From the NCBI GenBank assembly GCA_016789105.1, contig JAEURN010000004.1, positions 1 through 64,000 on the forward strand: a stretch of DNA of 64,000 nt. Direction: 5' to 3'. This stretch comes from Armatimonadota bacterium (GTDB lineage Bacteria > Armatimonadota > Fimbriimonadia > Fimbriimonadales > Fimbriimonadaceae). Shown piece by piece: positions 45,414 through 54,974 of this stretch. Made by a program: the position numbers and the translations under genes. The stretch's first letter is position 1, and the number at the start of each line of letters is the position of its first letter. Under the pieces are notes generated by a model. It was given only the letters and a program-made list of their open reading frames with translations, was not told where the DNA came from and made no database searches.

Positions 45414-46206
45414 CGGCCGCGCCCCGGATGAACATGAGCGGTCTTTCCACCTTAGTCATGAGGGCGGCCACGGTTTTGCCGGCGTCGTCGGCCAAGGCCG
45501 GATCGGCGTCGACGGCGACGAGGACTTGTTCTGCCCCGATTTCGTCGGCGACTTCGGCAACGAGGGTTGGGATGTCCCGCGTCCTCTCCAGTCGAATTTC
45601 CGTTAAGTTATCCCCTTTTGCAAAGGCATCGCGCAGCCGGTCGCCGTATTGGCACATCTTGGTTTCCGCCTCCGGAACCGGGGCTTGCAGGGGGAGTTCC
45701 CTGGGGACGACGATCGGCAAGAGGAAGACGAGGTGGGATGGGGACGTACTGACCAAATGCTCCACCTGGTGGATGAAGTGTTCTTGGCACTCGTGCGGGC
45801 TGACAACGGCAAGGATGTGCCGTGATTTCACGGATTCGCTGACGCGTTTCGCTTTCTTTTCGTCGATGGATTGATCGAGTCGGTCAAGGGATTCCCGGGC
45901 TTCGTGGACGGTTGGCGCCGTGGCAAGTTGCGATTTGACGTGGGGGGTCGCCCTCAGGACTTCCATGACGGCGTCTGGGATTGCGGCAAAGATGATCCGG
46001 GCGTCTCGGCCAACGACGTAATCGATGGCATATTGGAAGGTATTGGCCCCTTCCTCGGTGATCTGGGTGATTTTGGAGCAATCGACGATGACCCCGCTCG
46101 GGTGCCGTTTGAGGGCCAGGGCGATGGCGGTTTCGACAGACTCCCAAAAGGGCTGGGTGAGGGCCCCCGAAAGGGTGATGACTTCTTCGCTTGCTTCGAC
46201 GATCAT
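45400..46206 (-). CDS. STAS domain protein with USP-like C-terminal half
   Basis: The 268-residue protein has an N-terminal STAS-like domain (VITLSGALTQPFWESVETAI, GVIVDCSKITQITEEGANT). After a charged linker (IDEKKAKRVSE) its second half resembles a universal-stress fold (HILAVVSPHECQEHFIHQV, LVFLLPIVVP, VLVAVDADPAL). It lies three bases downstream of the APC permease gene and is probably its cytosolic partner, like the STAS domains of SLC26-type transporters. The 3' end overlaps the convergent Sua5 gene by 14 bases. Confidence 0.7.
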   Translation of the reverse strand: MIVEASEEVITLSGALTQPFWESVETAIALALKRHPSGVIVDCSKITQITEEGANTFQYAIDYVVGRDARIIFAAIPDAVMEVLRATPHVKSQLATAPTVHEARESLDRLDQSIDEKKAKRVSESVKSRHILAVVSPHECQEHFIHQVEHLVSTSPSHLVFLLPIVVPRELPLQAPVPEAETKMCQYGDRLRDAFAKGDNLTEIRLERTRDIPTLVAEVADEIGAEQVLVAVDADPALADDAGKTVAALMTKVERPLMFIRGAAATAG

Positions 46207-46209
46207 GTC

Positions 46210-48132
46210 TTACGGCTCTAAGTAGTAGCGGATGTTTGTTATGACGACATTTCGCCGCCTGCCGAGTAACAATTTGAGCGGAATGGCGGCGTTGTTATGC
46301 AAAAGTCCCTGCCACCAGTGGCTGGCGACGGCCTCGGGGACGATGACGGTGACCATGCGCTTGCTATCCATGGCAAGCAGTTGGTCAACATAGTCGATGA
46401 TGGGTTCCGAAATGGACCGATACGGGGAATCGAGAATGATCAGGGGCATTTCGATGTTGAAATCAACCCAATCCTGTTTGATTTTCGCCGCTGATTTTTC
46501 GTTGATGGAAACGTGCAGGGCCCGGCAGTCTGGGCTTGACGCCCGGGCATATTCGATGGCCTGGATCACGCCTTTGTGGAGCCGCGGGACGAGGAGCAGG
46601 GTTGTGGAGGTGACATCTTCGATTTTGTCGGTGTCGTCCACCGTGAGCTGGCTGGCCAACCGCTTGTAATAGCGGTTGATAAGTTGAAAAATCGTCACCA
46701 GGATCGCCATGGCAATGACGACGATCCAGATTTTCTCTTCCAACTTGGTGTAGAAAAGGATGCACCCGACGAAGAACGTGACGAGGGTGCCAAAACCCGA
46801 GATCGAACCCTGGATGTAGGTTTTGCGGATGGCCCGGTTCCGGTCTTTTGGGGCATGCGAACCGTCAGGGTCGCCAGCCGCCAGCTTGCCTCGGGTGCGG
46901 ATGAGCCACCTTCGCTTGCGGAAAAATTGGAACATGCCCGCCTGCGAAAGCGTGAAGGCGATAAAGACGCCGAGCGCATACAAGGGGATCAAGGAATGGG
47001 TGTCGGCCTTGAAGATCACGATGAGGAACATCGCGGCGGCGGTGAGCACCAAGATTCCGTTTTGGTAGACCATCCTGTCGCCAACCGACATGAGTTGCCG
47101 GGGCAGGTAGCCGTCGCGGGCGACAAAACTGCAAAGCCGGGGGAAATCGGCAAAGGCCGTGTTGGCTGCCAAAAAGAGGATCCCCGCCGTCATGCCCATG
47201 ATGGCAAAAGTCATCGGCGAGTTGCCGAACTTCATGAAAGCGATTTGAGCGACCACTGTTCGGTAATCGGTTGAAGAGCTTTCCGCCGGGACGATCCCGT
47301 TGTGCCAAGCCGCGACAGATATTCCCAAGAACATCAAAACAAGGAGCCCAACCATAAGCATCAGGGCCCGGGAGGCGTTCCGTTGTTCTGGGGCTTTGAA
47401 CGCTTTGACCCCGTCGGCCAGGGCCTCGGTTCCCGTCAAGGCGGTACACGATGCGGCAAAGGCGCGGGCGATCAAAAAGAGCCCGAACTCGTGGTGTGGG
47501 TTGCCGTCCCAGGGCGGCAGCTTGGGGGGCGTCGGGGGAACGCCGGCAATCACATCTTTGATAGAAACCGCAACCAAACAAAGGATGAGGAAAACAAAAC
47601 CATAGGTCGGGATGGCAAAGATGACCCCGGATTCTTTGGCCCCTCGCAAGTTCATGATGCAGAGCACGCCAACAGCCGCCACAGCGATTCCGGTTGCATA
47701 GGGCTGGATGTGAGGGGCCAGCGAGACTACGGCCTGGACGCCGGACGACACTGAGACGGCTACCGTGAGGACGTAGTCGATCAAGATTGCGGCGGCGGCC
47801 ACCTGTCCGGCTCCGGGCCCCAGGTTGTCAGAACTGACGATGTAGGTCCCGCCGGATTCGGGGTACGAATTGATAGTTTGGTAGTAGCTGAAGGCGATGA
47901 TGACCAGGAGCACCGCTAGGGCCACGGCAATCCAAGGCAAGATGTTGTAGGCCAGGATCGAACCGGCTAGGATAAGGACCAGAAGCACTTCTTCTGTCGC
48001 ATAGGCAACGCTGGAAAGCGCATCGGATGCGAAAACCGCAAGCCCAAACGGCACAGATAGCCGCTCATGGTGGGCGTGTTCCCGGTGGATCGGTTTTCCG
48101 AAGAGGATGTGTTTGAGCGGCTTCTTACTCAT
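46210..48132 (-). CDS. APC superfamily permease with cytosolic C-terminal domain
   Basis: The 640-residue protein has about 12 membrane segments. The first carries FGLAVFASDALSSVAYATEE, typical of the APC permease group that includes KimA-like potassium transporters. NSYPESGGTYIVSSDNLGP, GTEALADGVKAFKAPE and FADFPRLCSFVARDGYLPRQ are conserved in that group. The last 150 residues form a soluble, USP-like domain (LLLVPRLHKGVIQAIEYARA, MVTVIVPEAVASHWWQGLLH). Substrate is not certain: amino acid or potassium. The STAS-USP gene follows. Confidence 0.82.
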   Translation of the reverse strand: MSKKPLKHILFGKPIHREHAHHERLSVPFGLAVFASDALSSVAYATEEVLLVLILAGSILAYNILPWIAVALAVLLVIIAFSYYQTINSYPESGGTYIVSSDNLGPGAGQVAAAAILIDYVLTVAVSVSSGVQAVVSLAPHIQPYATGIAVAAVGVLCIMNLRGAKESGVIFAIPTYGFVFLILCLVAVSIKDVIAGVPPTPPKLPPWDGNPHHEFGLFLIARAFAASCTALTGTEALADGVKAFKAPEQRNASRALMLMVGLLVLMFLGISVAAWHNGIVPAESSSTDYRTVVAQIAFMKFGNSPMTFAIMGMTAGILFLAANTAFADFPRLCSFVARDGYLPRQLMSVGDRMVYQNGILVLTAAAMFLIVIFKADTHSLIPLYALGVFIAFTLSQAGMFQFFRKRRWLIRTRGKLAAGDPDGSHAPKDRNRAIRKTYIQGSISGFGTLVTFFVGCILFYTKLEEKIWIVVIAMAILVTIFQLINRYYKRLASQLTVDDTDKIEDVTSTTLLLVPRLHKGVIQAIEYARASSPDCRALHVSINEKSAAKIKQDWVDFNIEMPLIILDSPYRSISEPIIDYVDQLLAMDSKRMVTVIVPEAVASHWWQGLLHNNAAIPLKLLLGRRRNVVITNIRYYLEP

Positions 48133-48178
48133 CAGGGGCCAGAGGTTCGGGATCTCAGGCCACCGTCATTATATGGCT

Positions 48179-49216
48179 TTATGCAAGATGCTGGAGGTCC
48201 AAGTCGTTGTCTAACACGATCCATTTTGTCGGAAGACTCATTTTCAGTTCTGATAGCGGGTTGAGGCAACAAATCCGGGTGGCGGTTTCGACCCCAAAAT
48301 CGGCGGCGATGTTGCGGAAGCAGTCGGCCAACGTGGCACAACTCCCTGCCAACGCCCCGTTGTCTTTCAATCGGACATCGGATTCGCCTTTAATGGCACT
48401 ATGGCCCCACATGTCGAACTCCGCGCCTACCGGCAACCCCTTGGCCTTTGTGCAGTCGCTGACGGCGACCACCCGGTTGCCCGGTTTGCACCGGAGCAGC
48501 ACGTCGGCGGCGGCCCGCGAGACATGGTGTCCGTCGTAGATCAACTCGGCCGTAATGGAGTCTTGGGTGAGGACGGCCCCAACCGTGCCCGCTTCGCGGT
48601 GGTGCAGACCCCGCATCGCGTTGAACGTGTGGGTGGCATGGCTGAGCCCTGCCGAAACGGCCTGTGAGATCTGGTTGGCCGTGGCATCGGTATGCCCGGC
48701 ACTCACAATGACCCCGCGCACCGCGAGTCGGGCGGTGAGGTCCAAAGCCCCTGGGATTTCGGGAGCCAAGGTGAGGAGGCGGAGCCTTGGGTCGTCCAAA
48801 ATGGCATCCCACTCCGAGGGGCCGGTTGGCGGGGGGACGATGGACGCCGGCGGTTGGGCACCGGGGAACTGCGGCGACAGGAATGGGCCTTCCAGGTGGA
48901 AACCCCAGATCAGGGGGTGCTGCGGGAGGTTATCCAAGGCCGACCGAATATCGCTGGCGCTGGCCGTGATTGTTGTGGGTAGGAATCCGGCGTAGCCTTC
49001 TTCGCCAAGGCGATCCGCCATTTTGACCATATCCCCAGGGTCCGCCGACATGAAATCGATGCCATAGGCCCCGTGGATGTGGAGATCGACAAAGCCGGGG
49101 ATGCAATATCCCTCCGGCTCTCGGTTTGCCGGACGGAACTCGGGTTGGCCGTCCCTAAATGCCACTTCGTAAACCCCCCAGCCCTGCGGCCCGGGAGCGG
49201 TGTAGACCCCGGTCAC
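48179..49216 (-). CDS. nagA: N-acetylglucosamine-6-phosphate deacetylase NagA
   Basis: The 345-residue amidohydrolase has CIPGFVDLHIHGAYGIDFMS with the metal-binding HxH, GFHLEGPFLSPQFPGA, VIVSAGHTDATANQI, LSHATHTFNAMRGLHHRE and ELIYDGHHVS, all standard NagA motifs. It turns N-acetylglucosamine-6-phosphate into glucosamine-6-phosphate during cell-wall or chitin sugar recycling. It starts at a GTG overlapping the dprA stop (GTGA), an unusual partner. Confidence 0.92.
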   Translation of the reverse strand: MTGVYTAPGPQGWGVYEVAFRDGQPEFRPANREPEGYCIPGFVDLHIHGAYGIDFMSADPGDMVKMADRLGEEGYAGFLPTTITASASDIRSALDNLPQHPLIWGFHLEGPFLSPQFPGAQPPASIVPPPTGPSEWDAILDDPRLRLLTLAPEIPGALDLTARLAVRGVIVSAGHTDATANQISQAVSAGLSHATHTFNAMRGLHHREAGTVGAVLTQDSITAELIYDGHHVSRAAADVLLRCKPGNRVVAVSDCTKAKGLPVGAEFDMWGHSAIKGESDVRLKDNGALAGSCATLADCFRNIAADFGVETATRICCLNPLSELKMSLPTKWIVLDNDLDLQHLA

Positions 49217-50238
49217 CGGATCCTCCGGGCATACCCTCCGGCATGCTTGACGACCAAGCCGTCCATTTCCATCATTGTGAGTTCCGAAAGCAAGTCATGC
49301 ACGGCGAGCCCGGTCTCCTCGGAGATCAGTTCAAGGGGGATCGCTTCTGAATCGAGCATCTCCAAAATCTGGGCCTGGACGGGCGCGGCCTGTGTTTCGA
49401 CTGGCGATTCCATGGTCGGCAGGTTGAAGTCTTCGATGATCTGCCCCGGGTGGTCGACCAGCGTCGCGCCTTCGCGGATAAGTTGGTGGGATCCACGGTA
49501 ATTTTCAACTGAAATGCTGCCCGGCACAACGTAGAGCGGCCGGTTGAGGTGGGCGGCATGGGTGGCGGTGTTGAGCGAACCTGATGGCAAAGGGGCTTCG
49601 ACCACGAGCACGGCGTCGCTGAGGCCGGCGATCACGGCGTTCCGCAGAAGCGGGGTGTCGTTGCGGCTGGGCATGCCGCAGGCAAACTGGCTGACCAGGC
49701 ATCCGGTTTCCGCAATTTTTTTAAAAAGATCGGCATGGCGCGGCGGTTGGGCGACATCGACCCCGCATGGCAGAATGCAGGCGGTCGGCCGGCCAACGGC
49801 AAGGGCTCCGGCATGGGCGGCGGCGTCGATGCCGAAGGCTCCCCCGCTCACGATGGTAAATCCGGCGAGGGCCAGGTGCTCGGCAAATTTTTGGGCGATC
49901 GCTTTGCCTTGGGTAGTGGCCCTGCGCGTCCCAACAATGCCGATTGTCGGCCGGTGCAGGCAGTCGGGGTCGCCATGCGTGAAGAGCGCCTGCGGCACCT
50001 TGGGCACCCTTTTGAGGGTTTCAGGGTAATCGTCCGGGGTGAGGACGCGAAACTGCGAAATCTTGTTTGAAGAGGCCAGCCGGACGCGGGCCTTTTCTTC
50101 TTCAGTGAGTTTTGGCCAAGAAACAAAGATTTCCGTCGGGTCAGAATCAGAAGGCCGGAGGGTTTGAAAAAACTCTCCGGCTCTCTTTTCGTTGAGCGAG
50201 GCAGCAAGGAACACTTGCCAGAACCGCTCTGGGTACAC
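49213..50238 (-). CDS. dprA: DNA processing protein DprA
   Basis: The 341-residue protein loads RecA on incoming single-stranded DNA in natural transformation. The Rossmann part reads IGIVGTRRATTQGKAIAQKF, VSGGAFGIDAAAHAGAL, CILPCGVDVAQPPRHADLF and LLRNAVIAGLSDAVLVVEAP, and later YVVPGSISVENYRGSHQLIREGA in parts. A C-terminal winged-helix region follows (LELISEETGLAVHDLLSEL). It starts at GTG 50238, two bases after the PQQ-propeller gene. Confidence 0.92.
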   Translation of the reverse strand: MYPERFWQVFLAASLNEKRAGEFFQTLRPSDSDPTEIFVSWPKLTEEEKARVRLASSNKISQFRVLTPDDYPETLKRVPKVPQALFTHGDPDCLHRPTIGIVGTRRATTQGKAIAQKFAEHLALAGFTIVSGGAFGIDAAAHAGALAVGRPTACILPCGVDVAQPPRHADLFKKIAETGCLVSQFACGMPSRNDTPLLRNAVIAGLSDAVLVVEAPLPSGSLNTATHAAHLNRPLYVVPGSISVENYRGSHQLIREGATLVDHPGQIIEDFNLPTMESPVETQAAPVQAQILEMLDSEAIPLELISEETGLAVHDLLSELTMMEMDGLVVKHAGGYARRIR

Positions 50239-50240
50239 GG

Positions 50241-51875
50241 CTAGCCGCCGCCAGCGCGACCGCCGCCGGTTGGCCCGTTCGAACGCCCGCTCCCACCTTG
50301 GGTGTTGGAGTTGGTCGGTGGGCTGCCGACAGGTTCGAGGGCGTTGTCGATCTTGACCGAGAAGGTTCGGGTCATGGCGTTGCCCAGCCAGTCGGAAGCG
50401 GCAACGGTGATGGTTGCCCGGCCATTGGGGATTTGCGGATTGACGCCGCGCGTGACGATTAGCACGCTCAGGTAATTGTCATTGCTGAGTTTGCTGACAT
50501 ATTCCTTGCCGTTGACTGTGACCTTGACGCTGTCGGGGTTGATGCCGATCCCGAGGTCTTCGAGTTTGAAGATCATTTCCATCGGGGCTTTGCCAGCGAT
50601 GATGTTGCCTGGGGTGGGCCAGAGGAGTTCGACGGTCGGCGGGGTCAGGTCGACCCCCAGATCCTTGTCGAACATGAGGAGGCTGGCGTCCCGGGTCAGG
50701 ACGAAAAGGGAGTTGCCACTCATCGCGGGCATTCCGGCGACCAAGGTGTAATCGACCTTTTGTGGGGTGGTGGTGGCCGCGTTTTGGGCCCCGCCGAGCC
50801 CGGCAGCCCCGCCACCGAAACCAGCGTCTCCGCCTCCGCCGCCGTCCTTGTCATTTCCGCCACTCGGCGCCGCGGCATTGTTTACGGTCTGCCCAGAGAC
50901 GATGGGAGCGATGACATAGCTCCATGCCAGCGTGCCAGATTTGGGGTCGACGAGGTTGATGGCCCCGTTGGCGGTCGAGATGTTAACCATCCCGCCGATG
51001 AAAGAGGGCGAACCGACGGGAACCCCGATCGGCGTGGGCTTGCCAAAGGCCTGGCGGCCGTTCGTGTTGAAGATGTAGAGCTCGCCGTTTGCCGAAACGG
51101 ATGCAATTGCCGAATCGTTTGCCGCCGGCATCCCCGTCAGCTCGCGGCCGACGTTTTGCTGCCAGATGGAACTACCAGAGCTGGCGCGCAGGGCGATCAG
51201 GTAGGAACTCGAGTTCACATAGATCCGGTCATTAAAGACCGTGAAGTTGCCGCTGGGCTTGAGCGAAGCCAACTGTTGGTCCCACTTGGGCCGGTTGCTC
51301 GACGTGTCGAACGAAACGATGCGGCCCCGTTGGGTGGAAAAGATGACTTGGTCGCCATAGGCGGCAATGAAATCGTGGATGAGCGATTGATCTTTGTAAG
51401 GATTGCCGATCGCCGTACCATCGGCAGAATTGACAAGGGTGAGTTCTTGCTTGTTGCCAACAAAAGCAACCGTTTTGCCCGCCACGACCACGTTGCTGGT
51501 GATGGGTTGGGTCGCCAGGAATTGCCATTTGAGCCCACCGGTTTTGGCATCCACGGCATAAACGGATTTTTCGTCGCCGGCGGCATAAACGGTGTCCCCC
51601 GCGAGGGTGCATCCGCCGATGAACGTCCCGGCAATGGCCTCGCCGGAAGGATAGCGCCAATTCAGGTTGCCGGTTTCCTTATTCAAACTGTAGATGCGCC
51701 CTCCGACCGCGACGATGACGTTGTCGCCATAGAATTGGGGGGTCCCGCTTGGGGAGAGTTTGGCGGACTCGGCCCAGCGCCAGGCAAGCGGGGTAGGGCC
51801 GGTGATATCGGCAGCGGCAAATCCGCCGCAGGCGAGCAAGCCTAGGGCGGGGAGTGCTCTCAGAATCAAACGCAT
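50241..51875 (-). CDS. PQQ-type beta-propeller protein with Gly-rich C terminus
   Basis: The 544-residue protein starts with a signal peptide (RLILRALPALGLLACGGFAAA). Repeats of the outer-membrane-assembly/quinoprotein kind follow: IYSLNKETGNLNWRYPSGEA, VYAVDAKTGGLKWQF and LIALRASSGSSIWQQ. The C-terminal part has an Ig-like segment (VTVNGKEYVSKL) and a Gly/Asn/Ser-rich end. It probably folds as a propeller at the cell surface or periplasm. I chose the ATG at 51875 for the signal peptide; the frame extends to 52031. Confidence 0.78.
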   Translation of the reverse strand: MRLILRALPALGLLACGGFAAADITGPTPLAWRWAESAKLSPSGTPQFYGDNVIVAVGGRIYSLNKETGNLNWRYPSGEAIAGTFIGGCTLAGDTVYAAGDEKSVYAVDAKTGGLKWQFLATQPITSNVVVAGKTVAFVGNKQELTLVNSADGTAIGNPYKDQSLIHDFIAAYGDQVIFSTQRGRIVSFDTSSNRPKWDQQLASLKPSGNFTVFNDRIYVNSSSYLIALRASSGSSIWQQNVGRELTGMPAANDSAIASVSANGELYIFNTNGRQAFGKPTPIGVPVGSPSFIGGMVNISTANGAINLVDPKSGTLAWSYVIAPIVSGQTVNNAAAPSGGNDKDGGGGGDAGFGGGAAGLGGAQNAATTTPQKVDYTLVAGMPAMSGNSLFVLTRDASLLMFDKDLGVDLTPPTVELLWPTPGNIIAGKAPMEMIFKLEDLGIGINPDSVKVTVNGKEYVSKLSNDNYLSVLIVTRGVNPQIPNGRATITVAASDWLGNAMTRTFSVKIDNALEPVGSPPTNSNTQGGSGRSNGPTGGGRAGGG

Positions 51876-52029
51876 CTTCAACTGTCCTTCCTGGTGCGGC
51901 CGCATGGCGGGCCTCCGCCAGTATAGCGGCCCGGGCACCCCAATGTCACGGCAGGATGCCACACATTTTGAGACGAGTTGAAAGCGGGCAAGGTCACGGG
52001 CATGGGCGCATGGGGGATAAGATGGCGGC

Positions 52030-52719
52030 ATGCGTGCAGTGCTTTGCTACCACAAAGTGGGAACCGAAGCGGCGGAGGGCCGGTGGATCAACGTTTCACC
52101 GGAGACCTTGGCGGCGCATATCCGGTTTTTCCAGCGGCGAGGCTACGCCGTTGTGATGCCAGCGGAAGTCGCCCGAAAGGGGTTGGATCGGGCTGTGGCC
52201 TTGACGTTCGACGACGCATTCCTTTCGATGTTGGATAACGGGGTGCCAGTCCTGCAATCGTGCGGGGTGAAGGCGACGATCTATGCGGTTTCCGAAAAAG
52301 TCGGTGCTTCTGCAGATTGGGAAGGGTGCCACGGGGAACCACTCGCCAGTTGGGAGCGGCTCCGCGAAGCACAATCGGCGGGCATGGAGATTGGCAACCA
52401 CACCGCGACCCATGCGAGTTTCAAATCCTTGGACTATGCGGCGCAGGTCGAAGAAATCAAACGGTGCGATTCCCGGCTCCGCGAAGAGGGATTGAACCCG
52501 CTGACATTTTGTTTGCCGTACGGGCATTATTCAGCTGAGACTTCGGAGGCAATTCGAGAGTCGGGCTACGACATCGGGTTCACCGTTGAAAAGCGGTGGG
52601 TACGGGATTCCGACGACCCGCGGTTGCTGCCGAGGTTCGCCATGAGCTTTGGAGACAAGGTGCCCGGCTTGCTTTACAAATTGTTTATCCGGCCTATGAT
52701 TTCCAGTTCAAAGCGCTGA
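52030..52719 (+). CDS. Polysaccharide deacetylase family protein
   Basis: The 229-residue protein has the NodB homology domain: LCYHKVG at the start, VALTFDDAFLSMLDNGVPVL with the catalytic and metal Asp pair, MEIGNHTATHASFKSL with the H-x3-H motif, and LTFCLPYGHYSAETSEAI. It has no signal peptide, so it may act in the cytoplasm. Substrate is a sugar polymer or a lipid-linked sugar and is not defined by the sequence. Confidence 0.88.
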   Translation: MRAVLCYHKVGTEAAEGRWINVSPETLAAHIRFFQRRGYAVVMPAEVARKGLDRAVALTFDDAFLSMLDNGVPVLQSCGVKATIYAVSEKVGASADWEGCHGEPLASWERLREAQSAGMEIGNHTATHASFKSLDYAAQVEEIKRCDSRLREEGLNPLTFCLPYGHYSAETSEAIRESGYDIGFTVEKRWVRDSDDPRLLPRFAMSFGDKVPGLLYKLFIRPMISSSKR

Positions 52720-52775
52720 TGCGGGTCCTTGGGGAACCCGATGATTTGGGCGGGGTATATTCTTCCTCTCTGAAC

Positions 52776-52852
<77 letters not shown>

Positions 52853-52988
52853 TAGATACATATCTCCACCCCTGCGCGAGGATCTCAAAGGTCAGGTTTG
52901 AGGATGGGCTTGCGCCCGACATGTTCCGGACATTGCCCCGGTCAACGTGTTGCGGACTTGAACCGGCAATCGAACAACAAGAGAATCC

Positions 52989-54392
52989 ATGAAGCAGAAG
53001 ACCGTTTCGGGCTTTGCCGCCCTGGGCGTGCACAAAAACATGTGCTGGCGCCTGGAGCAGCACGGCATTACAGAGCCCACCCCCATCCAAACCGGCGCGA
53101 TTCCGGTTGCCCTTGAATGCCGAGACGTGATTGGCCTTGCCCAAACCGGAACCGGCAAAACCTTGGCCTTTGGCATCCCAATGGCCCTGCAACTCCAAAA
53201 GGGACAGGTTGGATTGGTGCTGGCCCCCACCCGCGAACTGGCCCAGCAGATTGCCGAATCGTTGCAGAAGGTTGATGTCCAGGCGGTATTGGTGGTCGGT
53301 GGCGCCGCAATGAACCGGCAAGTCAAAGAACTCCGCATGCCGCACGAAGTCGTTGTCGCGACGCCGGGGCGGTTGATGGATCACTTGCGCCAGCGCACCT
53401 ACCGGCTCAACCGGGTCGCCATCGCCGTGCTCGACGAGGCCGACCGGATGCTGGATATGGGGTTCGCCCCCGATATCAAGGCGATCTTGGCCCAATGTCC
53501 GGCCGAGCGGCAGACGATGCTGTTTTCGGCGACGATGCCGTCCGGTATCGAAGAGTTGGCGATGGACTTTTTGAGGTCTCCGGAACGGATTGAAGTCGCT
53601 CCCCAAGGCACCGCCAGCGAGTTGGTCGACCAGGAACTGGTCTATTTGAAGCACGAGGAGAAATTCGCAAAACTCAACGACCTGCTGGACGAGGAGCCAG
53701 GCACCGCACTCGTGTTTGCCCGCACCCGCCACGGAGCGCGCAAACTGGCCAAAGCTTTGCGGGATGAGGGCCACGCCGCCGCTGAAATCCACGCCGACCG
53801 GACGCTAGCCCAACGCCGCGAAGCCTTAGGCGGGTTCAAGGAAGGGCGTTACCGAATTTTGGTTGCCACCGACATCGCCGCCCGAGGGATTGATGTCAAA
53901 GAAATCTCGACGGTTGTGAACTACGATGTCCCTGAAAACGCGGAGGACTACATCCACCGCATCGGGCGAACTGGTCGGGCCGGCGCCCGCGGCCGAGCCG
54001 TCACCCTGGCCCTGCCGGCACAAAAGAGGCTCATCCGCAACATCGAAAAGCTTATGGGCCAAGAAATGGCGCAGGGGGGGGAAATCCGCCGGCGACCGAG
54101 CCCCAAGCCAAAAGCCGAGAAAGCCTTGCCGGTCAAAGAGCCGCTCGTCGTTGAGAAAGTCGTCTCCCAAAAGCGACTATTCAAAAAAGTGGATGTCAAG
54201 CCGATCCAGATTTCGGAAAGGATCGTCGAGGCTCCCGCCGAACCGCAACCAAGTCGAACATCCAGCCGGAAGCCGCACCGCAAAGGCGGGGTGATGGCTG
54301 ATCCGTTCAAGAAAAAGACCCGAGGCAGCCGCCCGGCATGGCTAGGCGAAAAAGTCAAGGTTAAGGGCCGCAAAAAGGCTAAGAAGCGTTAA
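52989..54392 (+). CDS. DEAD-box RNA helicase (RhlE-like)
   Basis: The 467-residue protein has the Q motif (GITEPTPIQTGAIPVAL), motif I (AQTGTGKT), Ia (PTRELAQQI), DEAD as VLDEADRMLDMGF, SAT (FSATMP), motif IV-V (LVFARTRHGARKLAKAL, VATDIAARGIDV) and motif VI (HRIGRTGRAG). A basic C-terminal tail rich in Lys and Pro follows the core. It probably remodels RNA or ribosome precursors. A terminator hairpin follows the stop. Confidence 0.93.
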   Translation: MKQKTVSGFAALGVHKNMCWRLEQHGITEPTPIQTGAIPVALECRDVIGLAQTGTGKTLAFGIPMALQLQKGQVGLVLAPTRELAQQIAESLQKVDVQAVLVVGGAAMNRQVKELRMPHEVVVATPGRLMDHLRQRTYRLNRVAIAVLDEADRMLDMGFAPDIKAILAQCPAERQTMLFSATMPSGIEELAMDFLRSPERIEVAPQGTASELVDQELVYLKHEEKFAKLNDLLDEEPGTALVFARTRHGARKLAKALRDEGHAAAEIHADRTLAQRREALGGFKEGRYRILVATDIAARGIDVKEISTVVNYDVPENAEDYIHRIGRTGRAGARGRAVTLALPAQKRLIRNIEKLMGQEMAQGGEIRRRPSPKPKAEKALPVKEPLVVEKVVSQKRLFKKVDVKPIQISERIVEAPAEPQPSRTSSRKPHRKGGVMADPFKKKTRGSRPAWLGEKVKVKGRKKAKKR

Positions 54393-54395
54393 GAC

Positions 54396-54416
54396 GGGGC
54401 GGCCAATAGCCGCCCC
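54396..54416. terminator. Hairpin between convergent helicase and doxX genes
   Basis: GGGGCGGC and GCCGCCCC form an 8-bp stem with loop CAATA. The T-run after it on the plus strand is weak (AGATATTTCTATT). It lies between the two convergent stop codons. Confidence 0.6.
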
Positions 54417-54427
54417 AGATATTTCTA

Positions 54428-54895
54428 TTACTTTGACGGGTCTGTCTTTTCGGCGATGACCCGGTCCGCCGACCACGCCCCGGAACCACCTGCGACGACT
54501 GCGGCGGCCAAAGCGATGGCAAGGACAAAGTATTCCAGCCCTTCGCCCTTTTGAGTGCCAAACCAGTTCATAAAGAACCCGTTCTGCGCGTGGACGGTCA
54601 ATGCGGCAACAAGCATCGTGAATCCAATGGCTAGCGCGCTCAACCGCCCAAAGAGCCCGAGAACGAGGAAGAGCGCGCCAAAGCTTTCGGCCAAGATCGC
54701 CAGGATAGCGAGCAAAGGCGGGATGCCCATTTTGTCGTTAAAGGTCTGCACCGTGGCCTGGAAACCGTAACCGCCAAACGCGCCGGTAAGTTTTTGCAGG
54801 CCGTGGGGCAAGATGACGATGCCGAGTCCGAGGCGGGCAATGGCGAGGTCGGCACGGGCAGAGGTTTGAGTGAGTTTGTGGACGAGTTCGCGCAT
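54428..54895 (-). CDS. DoxX family membrane protein
   Basis: The 155-residue protein has four membrane segments. ARLGLGIVILPHGLQKL and AFGGYGFQATVQTF are the DoxX signature near the N terminus, and SFGALFLVLGLFGRLSALAI follows. DoxX proteins are often linked to redox or sulfur stress responses. It is divergent from a marR-type gene and has a clear promoter with overlapping operators. I chose ATG 54895; the frame extends to 54997 but would cover the promoter. Confidence 0.87.
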   Translation of the reverse strand: MRELVHKLTQTSARADLAIARLGLGIVILPHGLQKLTGAFGGYGFQATVQTFNDKMGIPPLLAILAILAESFGALFLVLGLFGRLSALAIGFTMLVAALTVHAQNGFFMNWFGTQKGEGLEYFVLAIALAAAVVAGGSGAWSADRVIAEKTDPSK

Positions 54896-54910
54896 GGTTC
54901 TGTTCCTAAT

Positions 54911-54958
54911 TTGCGTACGCAAGTGATAATATCGCCCTGTCACTTGCGTTGTCAAGTG
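54911..54958. promoter_or_regulatory. doxX promoter with two candidate MarR operators
   Basis: On the minus strand TTGACA (54955-54950) and TATTAT (54931-54926) are spaced by 18 bases. Two palindromes overlap them: TTGCGTACGCAA at 54911-54922 and CACTTG-N6-CAAGTG at 54941-54958. Both contain the half-site CACTTGCG or its complement. On the plus strand a TATAAA at 54962-54967 lies only 8 bases before the marR ATG, suggesting a nearly leaderless message. Confidence 0.7.
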
Positions 54959-54974
54959 AGGTATAAAAAGTCCC

